Notes under the pieces: model-generated
What the model saw: only the letters and a program-made list of their open reading frames with translations
Databases searched by the model: none
What the model was told of the DNA's origin: nothing
Made by a program: the position numbers and the translations under genes
Shown: one piece after another, positions 24,949-34,202 of the stretch
Layout: each line of letters begins with the position of its first letter
Numbering within the stretch: the first letter of the stretch is position 1
Assembly: GCA_021159005.1 (NCBI GenBank)
Contig: JAGGSN010000216.1
Coordinates: 1-49,424 of the forward strand
Length of the DNA: 49,424 bases
Origin: Candidatus Zixiibacteriota bacterium
Lineage (GTDB): Bacteria; Zixibacteria; MSB-5A5; UBA10806; 4484-95
Direction: 5' to 3'

Positions 24949-26024
24949 TGACGCATTATAAAGCGGCAATAATCGGCTGCGGCATGATTGGCAGCATGTG
25001 TGATTCCCCCGAGGACGAAAACATTATCAGTCATGCCCATGCATATCATGCCCATAAACATTTTGATATTTCCTGCTGCTGCGATATAAACAGTCAATCT
25101 ATCGTTAATTTCAAAATGAAATGGGGCAAGCATATTAGAGCATATTCTGATGTTGAAGAGCTTTTAAGAAACGAGAATATTGATGTGGTCTCTATAGCAT
25201 CCTCAACGGAAACGCATGCCGAAATACTGTACAAGGTTTTAACGAAAGAATCGGTTCGTTTGGTAATCTGTGAAAAACCATTCGTATCGACACTGGATGA
25301 ATTAGATACAATAAAAAATATCATCAAAATGCATCCGGAGAAAATATTGTTAATAAATTATTCAAGAAGATACGATCCGGGATTTCAGAAATTGGCTGAT
25401 ATGATAATCGGAAATGAATTGGGCAAGACGATAGCTTTCAATGCGGCATTCACCAAAGGGCTTTACCATAATGGATGTCATATGCTGGAATTGATTGAAA
25501 GACTGTTTGGCAGTATAAAAAAAGTAACCGCAAATGATAGTGCTGTAATCGATGATGACCTATACGGCTGCTATTTTATTGAGACACAACAATGCGTCGG
25601 ACATATTACCAATTTGGTTACATACGGATATAGTTTGTTTGAGATGGATATTCTCTTTGAGAATGGACGAATAAGAATTGGCAACTCAGGCCATCGGCTT
25701 GAAATACATAAGCCAAAAGAAGCGGCGTTTTATAAAGGCTATAGTTTTCTTTATCCGGCTTTTAAAATTGAAGACAGCCTGAATACAAGCATGCTGCATA
25801 CAATCGAAATAGGCAGGCAACTGCTTGAAGATAAACATCTGAAAAATAATGAAATATTTGAAAGCCATCTGGCATTAAGCGAGAAACTATTAATTTTGAA
25901 AAACAATTTAATGTCAGGTGCGGTTACAACATCATTTGAGCAAATTGGAAAGGCTAAGGATAATGAGTATGTTGGCGATTCATGGCGGACAGAAAGTCCG
26001 CAAGAAACCATTTCCAGCTTATAA
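24948..26024 (+). CDS. Gfo/Idh/MocA-family sugar oxidoreductase
   Basis: The 358-residue protein has an N-terminal Rossmann fold AAIIGCGMIGSMCDSP, VVSIASSTETHAEI, and the family motif CEKPF near residue 105; the C-terminal half has the expected beta-rich substrate domain (NYSRRYDPGF). These enzymes oxidise or reduce a ring hydroxyl/keto group with NAD(P). Coupled to the DegT aminotransferase next door, it likely supplies the keto sugar to be aminated. It starts one base inside the spsF stop (TAATG). Confidence 0.85.
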   Translation: MTHYKAAIIGCGMIGSMCDSPEDENIISHAHAYHAHKHFDISCCCDINSQSIVNFKMKWGKHIRAYSDVEELLRNENIDVVSIASSTETHAEILYKVLTKESVRLVICEKPFVSTLDELDTIKNIIKMHPEKILLINYSRRYDPGFQKLADMIIGNELGKTIAFNAAFTKGLYHNGCHMLELIERLFGSIKKVTANDSAVIDDDLYGCYFIETQQCVGHITNLVTYGYSLFEMDILFENGRIRIGNSGHRLEIHKPKEAAFYKGYSFLYPAFKIEDSLNTSMLHTIEIGRQLLEDKHLKNNEIFESHLALSEKLLILKNNLMSGAVTTSFEQIGKAKDNEYVGDSWRTESPQETISSL

Positions 26025-27315
26025 AGTAATAGGCGAGGAAGAAAAACAGGCGGTGATGGAGGTTTTAAATTCGGGAATTTTATCCCGCTACCTCGGTTGT
26101 TGGCATGCCGATTTCTATGGAGGGCCGCAAGTTCAGAGCCTTGAGAAAGAATGGGCACAACATTTCAGTGTTAAGCATGCCATAGCTGTTAATTCCTGCA
26201 CCTCCGGGCTTTATTGCGCAGTTGGCGCCGCCGGAGTTGCGCCGGGCGATGAAATAATCGTATCGCCTTACTCGATGAGCTGTTCGGCAACAGCTCCGCT
26301 TATCTATGGCGCTGTACCGGTGTTTGCCGATATAGAGGAAGATTATTATTGTCTCGATCCTGATTCGGTTGAGTCTAAAATCACCGAGCGAACAAAGGCA
26401 ATCTTAGTTGTAGATATTTTTGGTCAGCCATACGATGCCGGTAGAATTAATTCGATAGCTGAAAAGCATGGTCTTATTGTGATTGAGGATTGTGCGCAGG
26501 CGCCTAATGCGCGATATAACAATAAATTTGCCGGAACGCTGGGGGACATAGGAGTCCATTCGCTGAATTATCATAAACATATTCATTGCGGTGAAGGCGG
26601 TATGATAGTTACTGATAATGACGACTTAGCTGATAAAGTGCGCTTGATTCGCAATCATGCCGAAGCAGTGGTTGAAGCCAAAGGAACTGCCGATTTGACA
26701 AACATGGTCGGCTTTAATTACAGGATGACCGAAATGGAAGCCGCGGTTGCTCGCTGTCAGTTGAAAAAATTGAATAGCTTAATGAAAAGACGACAGGATA
26801 ATTGCCGCTATTTGAATGAAAGATTCGCTGAGATAGAAGCTATAGAACACACTCGGATTAGAGAGCATTGCGAGCATGCCTATTATGTTCAGCCCCTGAA
26901 GTTCAAAGAGGAAACCGCTGGCGTTTCTCGAAATGTATTTATCGATGCCGTAAAAGCTGAACTGCCGACAAGCGAACTCAGAGAAAAAGAAGGCGTTTTG
27001 ATTTCCTGTGGTTATGTTAAGCCTTTGTATCTACAGCCAATTTTTCAGAATAAGATTGCTTATGGCAGCAGCGGTTTTCCATTTAAAGGGCCGCATTACA
27101 AAGGAAAAATAGATTATTCCAAAGGGATATGTCCGACAGCTGAAAGAATGCACGAAAAGGAATTGTTTTATCATGATCTTATGCATGCCTCATTTTCACG
27201 GGCTGACCTTGATGATGTAATAGCGGCATTTATGAAAGTATGGGAGAATCGTAAAAAACTGGCATCAGAACCGGTATTAGGTAAAAAGAATTATCAAAAG
27301 CTGGTTTTGAATTAA
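25963..27315 (+). CDS. DegT/DnrJ/EryC1 aminotransferase
   Basis: The 450-residue PLP enzyme has NSCTSGLYCAVGAAGVAPGD, VEDCAQAP-like VIEDCAQAPNARY, and the PLP lysine in NYHKHIHCGEGG. It is longer than PseC by about 40 residues, mostly near the C-terminus (GLRLQPIF-type segment YLQPIFQNKIAYG). With the upstream oxidoreductase it should put an amino group on a sugar nucleotide. The ATG at 25963 is preferred; it overlaps the oxidoreductase by 62 bases and follows AAGGAT. Confidence 0.88.
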   Translation: MSMLAIHGGQKVRKKPFPAYKVIGEEEKQAVMEVLNSGILSRYLGCWHADFYGGPQVQSLEKEWAQHFSVKHAIAVNSCTSGLYCAVGAAGVAPGDEIIVSPYSMSCSATAPLIYGAVPVFADIEEDYYCLDPDSVESKITERTKAILVVDIFGQPYDAGRINSIAEKHGLIVIEDCAQAPNARYNNKFAGTLGDIGVHSLNYHKHIHCGEGGMIVTDNDDLADKVRLIRNHAEAVVEAKGTADLTNMVGFNYRMTEMEAAVARCQLKKLNSLMKRRQDNCRYLNERFAEIEAIEHTRIREHCEHAYYVQPLKFKEETAGVSRNVFIDAVKAELPTSELREKEGVLISCGYVKPLYLQPIFQNKIAYGSSGFPFKGPHYKGKIDYSKGICPTAERMHEKELFYHDLMHASFSRADLDDVIAAFMKVWENRKKLASEPVLGKKNYQKLVLN

Positions 27316-27342
27316 CAGTCCGAATTTAAAAAGGATGATTAA

Positions 27343-27948
27343 ATGTCGCTTGACATGAAATATTATAACAACAGAAAATCAGATGTATTCTTATCAGGCA
27401 AACATGTCAACCTTCGCTCGCTTACAGAGGATGATGTTTTAGACTCAAGCTGGTATGATTGGTTTAATGATGAGCTTACCTGCCAGACTCTTCAGAAACA
27501 CTATTTCCCTAACACCCGTCAGCAGCAGATGGCATTTTACAAGCAGATGATTTCCGATACAAATAAACTTCAGCTTGGTATTGTGGATAAGGATGAGAAT
27601 AAGCTAATTGGCGTAGTAAGTTTGAGCAGCATAAATGTTATAAATCGCAATGCGGAGTTTTCGATTGTAATCGGCGATAGCAACTATCGGCGCCGGAAAT
27701 ATTCAACCGAAGCGCTAAAACTGCTTTTTGAACATGGATTTTTTGCGCTGAATCTTCATAAAATTTACGGCGGCTCGCTGGAAATGCTTAGGTCGTGGGT
27801 GAATATGTTGATAGAGATATTTGGCTTTGTCGATGAGGGCAGATGGATTGAGCATGTTTATAAGAATGGCAAATACATTGATTGTTATCGTATCGGCTTG
27901 CTTAAAAAGGATTTTATAAACGCTCTTAAGCGATATGGGAATGATTGA
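27343..27948 (+). CDS. GNAT-family N-acetyltransferase (RimJ/PseH-like)
   Basis: The 201-residue protein starts VNLRSLTEDDV and carries DSNYRRRKYSTEALKLLFEH and IFGFVDEGRWIEHVYKNGKY, typical of GNATs related to RimJ and sugar 4-N-acetyltransferases. In the acetyl-CoA/C-terminal region the usual Asn-rich segment (LETN..A) reads LEMLRSWVNML, an atypical sequence that could reflect divergence or an old compensated frameshift. It probably acetylates the amino sugar produced by the upstream DegT enzyme. Confidence 0.82.
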   Translation: MSLDMKYYNNRKSDVFLSGKHVNLRSLTEDDVLDSSWYDWFNDELTCQTLQKHYFPNTRQQQMAFYKQMISDTNKLQLGIVDKDENKLIGVVSLSSINVINRNAEFSIVIGDSNYRRRKYSTEALKLLFEHGFFALNLHKIYGGSLEMLRSWVNMLIEIFGFVDEGRWIEHVYKNGKYIDCYRIGLLKKDFINALKRYGND

Positions 27949-28026
27949 TGTTTATATAGATGTTGGTAGATTGAATGCTTGCATAGTATCAAATCAATTA
28001 TACCAACAATCAAAGGGGAACAACAG

Positions 28027-29535
28027 GTGAATGCTGCTTTTTTCATAAATGATCTTAAGACTGAGTTTTTTCATGCGGCATCTATACAGCTGAATAAAAT
28101 GGGTCATGATATATTCTGGATTTCTAGCAGCAACACCTGGTCAAAGTGGCTTAGAAAACATGGAGTTTCAAAATCAAAAATTCTTAACCTGTCGGAATAT
28201 GGCCCTGAGTGGACAGGTAAAAAATCACTGAGTCCCGAAGAAGAGCTCGAATTGAATAGGCTGGAAATGCAAAGCGAGGAAACTATAAACAACTTGCTAT
28301 TAATGGACCGTTATTCAATATCCAAACTGTATCCCCAAATGCGCGTCTGCTTGTATGTTGCCGCGCGAGAATTTCGGCGCTTTATGATAGAGAATAAAAT
28401 CAAGACTTTATTTTCAGAGGCAACCTGGGCTTTGGAACTATTAGCAATTTTAATCTGTAGGAGCATCGGGGGTAAATGTTATTGTCCCTCAACGACCAGG
28501 ATTCCCAGCAATCGATTTTGTTTCTTTGAGAGCTACAGGCAGTCTTCGGTAGCATTTATTCGCAAATCGGATGAAAAAGATATGAAAAAAGCTGAAGAGT
28601 TCTTAGATTATTACTTGAATAATAATGTCAAACCTTACTACTGGTATAAAGGAAACAAGCCGCCCCGACCTTATTTAAACTGGCTTAAAAAATATTTTAA
28701 AAACCTTCAACGGAACAATGAAGATAAATATGAACAGATGCGAATACCATCTTTTCCTCTCGCAGTAATCCGTTTATCGAATGTGATTAAATATCGATGG
28801 TTTAAGTATACAAAACCTTTCGAGGATATATCGCTTCCCCCTGCTCGGCCGTATGTATTATATGCGCTTCATCAGCAGCCGGAATCATCGATTGATGTTC
28901 AGGGCGCTTTCTTTTCCAATCAGGTTGAATTAATCAAGTCCATAGCGCGTTCGGTTCCATCTACGCATGATTTCTATGTTAAGGATCATCGCAGTTGTAT
29001 AGGAGAACGACCGCTCCGGTTCTATAAGACAATCAAAAGTATTCCCGGCGTTCGATTGATTGATCCCTTTGTCGACAGCCATCGACTTATCAAGCATGCC
29101 GACTTAGTGATTTCAGTTTCGGGTACCATTGCTTATGAAGCCGCTCTTTTTGGCAGACCGGCAATGTCTGTTGCCAATATGTATTTCGGACCGATACTGA
29201 CAGTCAATGGCATAAATCCGTATCGGGAATCATTCGGCGATATATTTAATTGTCTTAGCGATAAAAGAAAATGCGATGCCGAAAGCAGGCGGCAGAATAA
29301 TATAAAATTTTTAGCCTGGCTTATTGCCCAGTCATTTGAGGGAATAGTCAGCGATTCTATAAGCAATCCGGAATGCATATATCCTGAAAATATCAAACGT
29401 GTGGCGCAAGCTATGAATGTTGTATTGGAAAAGCAGTCAACTGATATGCAACGCCTTAAGGTGCGCAGTACTGCTAAGGTAGATATACAATTAGATAACA
29501 GCAAATATCACAGCGCGGCGGTCTCTAAATGTTGA
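28027..29535 (+). CDS. KpsS/Capsule_synth-like glycosyltransferase
   Basis: The 502-residue protein's C-terminal half reads like capsule polysaccharide transferases: PYVLYALHQQPESSIDVQG, DFYVKDH, GVRLIDPFVDS and VISVSGTIAYEAALFGRP. KpsS-type enzymes transfer Kdo, a nonulosonate-like acid from a CMP donor, which makes this a good candidate for the transferase that uses the CMP-Pse made upstream. The GTG at 28027 is chosen because AAAGGGGAA lies 7 bases before it; an in-frame TTG at 27979 has no ribosome site. It overlaps the next gene by 7 bases. Confidence 0.75.
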   Translation: MNAAFFINDLKTEFFHAASIQLNKMGHDIFWISSSNTWSKWLRKHGVSKSKILNLSEYGPEWTGKKSLSPEEELELNRLEMQSEETINNLLLMDRYSISKLYPQMRVCLYVAAREFRRFMIENKIKTLFSEATWALELLAILICRSIGGKCYCPSTTRIPSNRFCFFESYRQSSVAFIRKSDEKDMKKAEEFLDYYLNNNVKPYYWYKGNKPPRPYLNWLKKYFKNLQRNNEDKYEQMRIPSFPLAVIRLSNVIKYRWFKYTKPFEDISLPPARPYVLYALHQQPESSIDVQGAFFSNQVELIKSIARSVPSTHDFYVKDHRSCIGERPLRFYKTIKSIPGVRLIDPFVDSHRLIKHADLVISVSGTIAYEAALFGRPAMSVANMYFGPILTVNGINPYRESFGDIFNCLSDKRKCDAESRRQNNIKFLAWLIAQSFEGIVSDSISNPECIYPENIKRVAQAMNVVLEKQSTDMQRLKVRSTAKVDIQLDNSKYHSAAVSKC

Positions 29536-30821
29536 AGCATATATTTAACTATCGAAGATATTTCTTTCTTTACGTGGCGATTATTACTATGCTGATTCAG
29601 TCATTTGTGATATCAACTGCAATCAAAGGTCTGCTTCTGCCGTATGTATTTATTCTTGCGCAATTCTCATTAGACTTGGTAAGAAAAATGCTTAATAGAA
29701 AAACTCTAAATATATTTTCATATATAATCGTGTTTTTGTTCAGTTTTATTTTATGGCAGCTGCTGGCACAGCTTTTCAACGCCATTTACCAGCCGGTCTT
29801 TTACAAATTCCCAACTGCAATATTGCTATCTCCTGAAAATCCATCGGTAAGTATTTTCCGAAACAGCATGCTCACTCAAAGCATGTATTTATTAACATGC
29901 GTAATATTTTTCCTTTATCTATTGAAGCATATGCAGACCGCCAACAGCGCTGAAATGATAATAAAAATCGCCAGGCTGGGTATAATTATATTCGTCATTT
30001 ATGGATTTGTTGAATACATCGGGTATTTTATAACCGGACACAGTATCGATGTCATTTCAAATCGGATTACCGGCGTTGATTATGAATACAGTAAAACTCA
30101 GCTAATAACGCTTGGCGGAATTATTATTCCGAGAATAAAATCACTAACGAGTGAACCATCGGTATTTGGCTTTTCGGTTCTGCCTTTTGCAATATTGTTT
30201 TACTATATGAAAGATAAGATATATATCCTTCTATTAATTGCGGCGCTTCTTTCGACATCCACAGGGGTTGTAATCGGAATTCTAATATTTGCGATAATTG
30301 AAGCTGTACTATTCAGAAAAATTATTAAACTTGGCATTATTCTGACGGCGGTCATCGCTTTTATATCAATAGTTGACATTTCGATAATATATGATTTTTA
30401 CAGGTTCACTTATCTCAAGCTGAGTTTACAGCATGTGTCGGGTATTAATAGATTTGAAAACCTATACAATTCGCTAGCTTTCTTTTTTAATTCTGATGTA
30501 TCCCATTTTCTATTTGGCTATGGATTTGGATATATTAGATCAGTAGATGGTTTCAGTACTTTGCTGGTAAATATAGGCTTGGTTGGGTTTTTGGCATATA
30601 CCGCCTTTTTTACATATCCGTTGACCAAATTGAAATACGATTCTGATTATAAAAAAGGTCTGTTGGTTTCAAATATTGTATTAATGATGATGACCTATAT
30701 CAGTGTAACGGAATTTTATTGTTTTCATATCTGGTTTTTAGCGGCTTTGACATGGTATGAGTTTCTTAAAGAGCGAAGCCATGCGCAAATCGGTACGTGC
30801 AAGCAAATGCAATGGGCGTAA
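29529..30821 (+). CDS. Multi-pass membrane protein, O-antigen polymerase/ligase-like (Wzy/WaaL)
   Basis: The 430-residue protein has about ten hydrophobic segments and a central loop with GGIIIPRIKSLTSEPSVFGF, followed by LLIAALLSTSTGVVIGILIF, the usual pattern of O-antigen polymerases and ligases (LSTSRGA-like). It would polymerise lipid-linked repeat units on the periplasmic face. It is the only Wzy-like gene in the locus. Its position between transferases, and the flippase and Wzz genes further on, fit a Wzx/Wzy pathway. Confidence 0.75.
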   Translation: MLKHIFNYRRYFFLYVAIITMLIQSFVISTAIKGLLLPYVFILAQFSLDLVRKMLNRKTLNIFSYIIVFLFSFILWQLLAQLFNAIYQPVFYKFPTAILLSPENPSVSIFRNSMLTQSMYLLTCVIFFLYLLKHMQTANSAEMIIKIARLGIIIFVIYGFVEYIGYFITGHSIDVISNRITGVDYEYSKTQLITLGGIIIPRIKSLTSEPSVFGFSVLPFAILFYYMKDKIYILLLIAALLSTSTGVVIGILIFAIIEAVLFRKIIKLGIILTAVIAFISIVDISIIYDFYRFTYLKLSLQHVSGINRFENLYNSLAFFFNSDVSHFLFGYGFGYIRSVDGFSTLLVNIGLVGFLAYTAFFTYPLTKLKYDSDYKKGLLVSNIVLMMMTYISVTEFYCFHIWFLAALTWYEFLKERSHAQIGTCKQMQWA

Positions 30822-30872
30822 TTTAAACCTGAAAATTTATTCCTAACCGGGATAAGATAAAAATAATTTCTT

Positions 30873-30878
30873 AGGAGG
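30873..30878 (+). promoter_or_regulatory. Strong ribosome site AGGAGG without a usable start codon
   Basis: AGGAGG is followed at the right distance only by ATC (30886). The frame from there runs 68 codons to a TAA and overlaps the methylase in another frame. No ATG, GTG or TTG is nearby in that frame. It may be the leftover of a lost gene start. Confidence 0.35.
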
Positions 30879-30931
30879 ATAAAAAATCGGTTTTTTAATA
30901 TTAACACTCAATAGATCATTAAAAATATTTC

Positions 30932-30939
30932 AGGGAGGA
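30932..30939 (+). promoter_or_regulatory. Strong ribosome site of the Pse-associated methylase
   Basis: AGGGAGGA stands directly before the N-terminus expected for the family (TEFKTEQENFW), marking where translation should begin. No standard start codon exists in that frame between the site and the conserved sequence. Confidence 0.55.
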
Positions 30940-30944
30940 AACAG

Positions 30945-31634
30945 GCGGCTACTGAATTTAAAACTGAACAGGAAAATTTCTGGTCGGGAGAATTTGGCAA
31001 TAATTATATTGACCGAAACTGCGATGAATCAATCATTGCAGCCAATACTGCTACATTTTCCAGAATACTATCCAGCACTAATTCTGTAAAATCGATTATT
31101 GAATTTGGCGCTAATATCGGATTAAATCTTATCGCTATTAAAAGACTTTTCCCGAATATGGACCTTTCCGCAATCGAGATAAATCCAAAAGCGGTTGACC
31201 AGCTTAAAATAATTGAGGGCGTAAAAACTTATGCCCAATCCATACTGGAATACGATGTTGATTTTCAGCGTAGTTTTGTTTTTACAAAAGGAGTGTTAAT
31301 TCATATAAATCCAAGGATGCTTCCGGTAGTTTATGATTTAATGTACAGAACGTCAAGCCGCTGCATCTGTATGGTTGAATACTATAACCCCACTCCTGTT
31401 GAAATCAATTATTGCGGTCATCCCGATAGACTGTTCAAACGCGATTTTGCCGGCGAGATGATGGATAAATATGGCGATCTCAGGTTGATAGATTACGGAT
31501 TTAACTACCGCCGCGACAACAACTTTAGCTGCGGGGATGAGAACTGGTTTCTATTAGAAAAACAGCAAAAAAAAATAAATTCAGGGAGCGGTAAAGACAG
31601 CATTAAAACAGTGTTTTGTAAGTGTTTCAAATAA
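30945..31634 (+). CDS. Pseudaminic acid biosynthesis-associated methylase, start codon not standard
   Basis: The frame is open from 30915 and reads TEFKTEQENFWSGEFGNNYI, IEFGANIGLNLIAIKRLFP (the SAM-binding motif), IEINPKAVDQL, FTKGVLIHINP and YYNPTPVEINYCGH, matching the Pse-associated methylase family TIGR03587 along its length. An ATG at 31158 would cut off the SAM site and is rejected. Upstream there is only GCG, GCT, ACT or ATT; the coordinate given is the first codon at normal spacing from the ribosome site. The gene either uses a rare start, is broken, or holds an assembly error. It would methylate pseudaminic acid or its nucleotide form. Confidence 0.78.
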   Translation, partial: AATEFKTEQENFWSGEFGNNYIDRNCDESIIAANTATFSRILSSTNSVKSIIEFGANIGLNLIAIKRLFPNMDLSAIEINPKAVDQLKIIEGVKTYAQSILEYDVDFQRSFVFTKGVLIHINPRMLPVVYDLMYRTSSRCICMVEYYNPTPVEINYCGHPDRLFKRDFAGEMMDKYGDLRLIDYGFNYRRDNNFSCGDENWFLLEKQQKKINSGSGKDSIKTVFCKCFK

Positions 31635-31730
31635 AAAGAAACATTAACCGAATTATATTTGATAGCTATAAAGAAATATAATCGAGTTGTCGATTCATAA
31701 AAAGATATAATTAGTATTTATGGAGTGTGG

Positions 31731-33167
31731 ATGCTTTTTAATTCGTACGTTTACATATTTTTGTTTTTACCGGTTGTTCTGGCAGTATATTTCCTTTTAA
31801 ACAATAGGAATCTAATCTTTACCGGAAAAGTTTGGCTTGTTCTTGCCTCCCTGTTTTTTTATTCCTATTGGAATCCCATATATCTGCCGCTTATACTCGC
31901 CTCGATGCTTGTAAATTATTTCATAGGCGGGGCGCTGTCAAAAGATGATTATCAGGCTCGTCATTGGCTGGTATCAAGGAAGAGTATTTTAGTTAGCGGA
32001 ATAGTATTTAATCTAAGTTTGCTGGGCTACTACAAGTATGCCGACTTTTTTATAACAAACGCCAATTTTATTTTCGGCGCCGATATACATCTGTTAAGAC
32101 TAGTGCTGCCGCTGGCAATCAGCTTCTTTACCTTTCAGCAAATCGCATATTTGGTTGATAACTATAAGGATAGATCCAGTAAGTATGATTTCATTAATTT
32201 TGCATTATTCGTATCGTTTTTCCCTCAATTAATTTCAGGCCCAATTGTTCATCATAAGGAAATGATGCCCCAGTTTGGGACGACAGAGAATAAATCCATT
32301 AACTATAAAAACATGTCAACAGGAATATTTATATTCTTTTTAGGCCTGTTTAAAAAAGTTGTAATAGCTGATACCTTAGCTGTTGCGGCTTCAAATGGTT
32401 TTGACAATGCTGCCGTACTAACATTTGCCCAAGCCTGGGTATCATCATTGAGCTATACCTGCCAGCTGTATTTCGACTTTTCCGGCTATACCGATATGGC
32501 TATTGGCACAGCTTTTATGTTTAACATAGTCCTGCCTTTAAATTTCAACTCGCCATACAAGGCTTTAAACATCCAGGATTTTTGGCGTAGATGGCATATG
32601 ACCTTAAGCCGATGGCTGCGCGATTATTTGTATATCTCCCTTGGCGGCAATAGAAAAGGCAATATAAGAACGTATATAAATCTATTCACAACTTTCCTGC
32701 TTGGCGGGCTATGGCATGGAGCCGGCTGGACTTTTGTAGTCTGGGGTGCTATGCACGGTTTCGGAACCACTATTCACAAGTTCTGGCAAAGCTATGGAAT
32801 ACGCCTGCCTAAATCTGTGGCGTGGTTCATAACATTTATGTTTGTTCACTTTGCCTGGGTATTTTTCCGAGCAACTTCTTTTAAGGATGCCGTCAAAGTT
32901 TTTAAGGGTATGTTTGCATTCAACACAATAAATTCTGCCTCTATTCTTTATGAGTTGAAAGCGCTGAATTTTGAAAAGACAATAGAAACAGTATTCAGTA
33001 TTACTGTTTTGATCATTGCGCTTATTGTTTCAATCCGCTTCAAAAACAGCAATGAACTAAGGTTAAACTTGAATTTCCGCTATCTGATGTGTGTGGCTTT
33101 TCTCATCGTCAGCGGATTCATTTTTTTAAACAGCAATATATCGGAATTTCTATACTTTAATTTTTAG
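31731..33167 (+). CDS. MBOAT-family O-acyltransferase (AlgI-like)
   Basis: The 478-residue polytopic membrane protein begins MLFNSYVYIFLFLPVVLAVY, the usual AlgI start, and has the MBOAT signature LLGGLWHGAGWTFVVWGAMH with H329 and H342, the catalytic histidine candidates. AlgI-type proteins pass acetyl groups from the cytoplasm to a polysaccharide in the periplasm. The ATG at 31731, with GGAG just before it, is preferred to the GTG six bases upstream. The next gene encodes the likely periplasmic partner. Confidence 0.9.
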   Translation: MLFNSYVYIFLFLPVVLAVYFLLNNRNLIFTGKVWLVLASLFFYSYWNPIYLPLILASMLVNYFIGGALSKDDYQARHWLVSRKSILVSGIVFNLSLLGYYKYADFFITNANFIFGADIHLLRLVLPLAISFFTFQQIAYLVDNYKDRSSKYDFINFALFVSFFPQLISGPIVHHKEMMPQFGTTENKSINYKNMSTGIFIFFLGLFKKVVIADTLAVAASNGFDNAAVLTFAQAWVSSLSYTCQLYFDFSGYTDMAIGTAFMFNIVLPLNFNSPYKALNIQDFWRRWHMTLSRWLRDYLYISLGGNRKGNIRTYINLFTTFLLGGLWHGAGWTFVVWGAMHGFGTTIHKFWQSYGIRLPKSVAWFITFMFVHFAWVFFRATSFKDAVKVFKGMFAFNTINSASILYELKALNFEKTIETVFSITVLIIALIVSIRFKNSNELRLNLNFRYLMCVAFLIVSGFIFLNSNISEFLYFNF

Positions 33168-33177
33168 GAGTAAGCAA

Positions 33178-34182
33178 TTGCTTAAAACATATAAACGTTT
33201 CCTTATATTAATCCCGATAGTATCGATTGTAATGTACGTTTTTATATTCATAATAGTGAATATAGCAGTCGATCCGTATCGCGAGTATGGACTAACAAAC
33301 ACGAAAATATATTTTCAATCCTATTATACGGTTCCTTTTAAGATGTATCAGAAACTTAGCCATGAAAACTACATTTTGGTGTTTGGCACATCGCACTCAT
33401 CTACAATCTCAAGCGAGATTCTAAATCATCCGACTTTGAATATGTCAACCTCGGTTTATGGCAACCCTGCGGATGTATATTATTTTTTAGCTAATCTCGA
33501 TAAACGGCAAATATTGAATATCGATAAAATTTATTACCTGATAGACTACCATATATTTGAAGATAAAATAAGCGATTATGCGGATATTAATTTTAACTCT
33601 AAAATTGATTTTATCTATCAGACCGCAAACAATTTGAATAAGAAAAAATTACTAAGGTCTGTTGATAACATACTGAAAAACATTCTCGGCAATAATACTA
33701 CTGAGATTACCGACAATGGAGAATTTGTTTATGTAAGGCCGGTAGCTTATAATAATATTGTATATGATGAAAAAATAAGGTTTACCGTATCGGATAAGGC
33801 TTTTGAATTTTTAGCAAAAATCGATAGCTTCTGTAAAGAGCAAAATGTTGAAATCATATATTTCAAATCTATTTTTAGCAGATATTTTTTACAAAACGTA
33901 GATTATGAATCAGTAAGGTCGCAATTGTCGAGCGTGTTAAATATAATTGATGAGGTGTATTGTCTGATGTATGTTGAGGGTGTTTCCGAAAACCTGAATA
34001 ACTTTCGCAACCCGACACATCATATTAATAAAGCCGCTGAAATAGAGATTAATATTCTCCAATCGCCAAAACTCAGAAAACGTTATCGGGTTACTAAAGA
34101 GAACCTTGACGATTACATGAAATATCTAAAAGCGAATGTTTTTGATTATCCTATTGTGTTAAACGACCCTCAATTAAAATAA
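33178..34182 (+). CDS. Membrane-anchored SGNH-like partner of the MBOAT acyltransferase
   Basis: The 334-residue protein has one N-terminal transmembrane helix (about 7-30), then NIAVDPYREYG and FGTSHSSTISSE, which resembles the Ser-containing block I of SGNH/AlgJ-AlgX-DltD-like proteins; the C-terminal FRNPTHHIN provides a possible Asp/His-type site. It would complete acyl transfer to the polysaccharide in the periplasm. It starts with TTG behind AGGAG, 10 bases after the MBOAT stop. Sequence identity to known SGNH proteins appears low, so the assignment leans on context. Confidence 0.7.
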   Translation: MLKTYKRFLILIPIVSIVMYVFIFIIVNIAVDPYREYGLTNTKIYFQSYYTVPFKMYQKLSHENYILVFGTSHSSTISSEILNHPTLNMSTSVYGNPADVYYFLANLDKRQILNIDKIYYLIDYHIFEDKISDYADINFNSKIDFIYQTANNLNKKKLLRSVDNILKNILGNNTTEITDNGEFVYVRPVAYNNIVYDEKIRFTVSDKAFEFLAKIDSFCKEQNVEIIYFKSIFSRYFLQNVDYESVRSQLSSVLNIIDEVYCLMYVEGVSENLNNFRNPTHHINKAAEIEINILQSPKLRKRYRVTKENLDDYMKYLKANVFDYPIVLNDPQLK

Positions 34183-34202
34183 ACTAATGAGGTAATTGTA
34201 CT

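Noticed and set aside
30886-31092. Frame following AGGAGG at 30873
   Set aside because: It begins with ATC, overlaps the well-supported methylase in another frame and has no recognisable sequence.
31158-31634. ATG at 31158 as start of the methylase
   Set aside because: It would remove the N-terminal family sequence and the SAM-binding EFGANIGLN, which are intact and in frame upstream.
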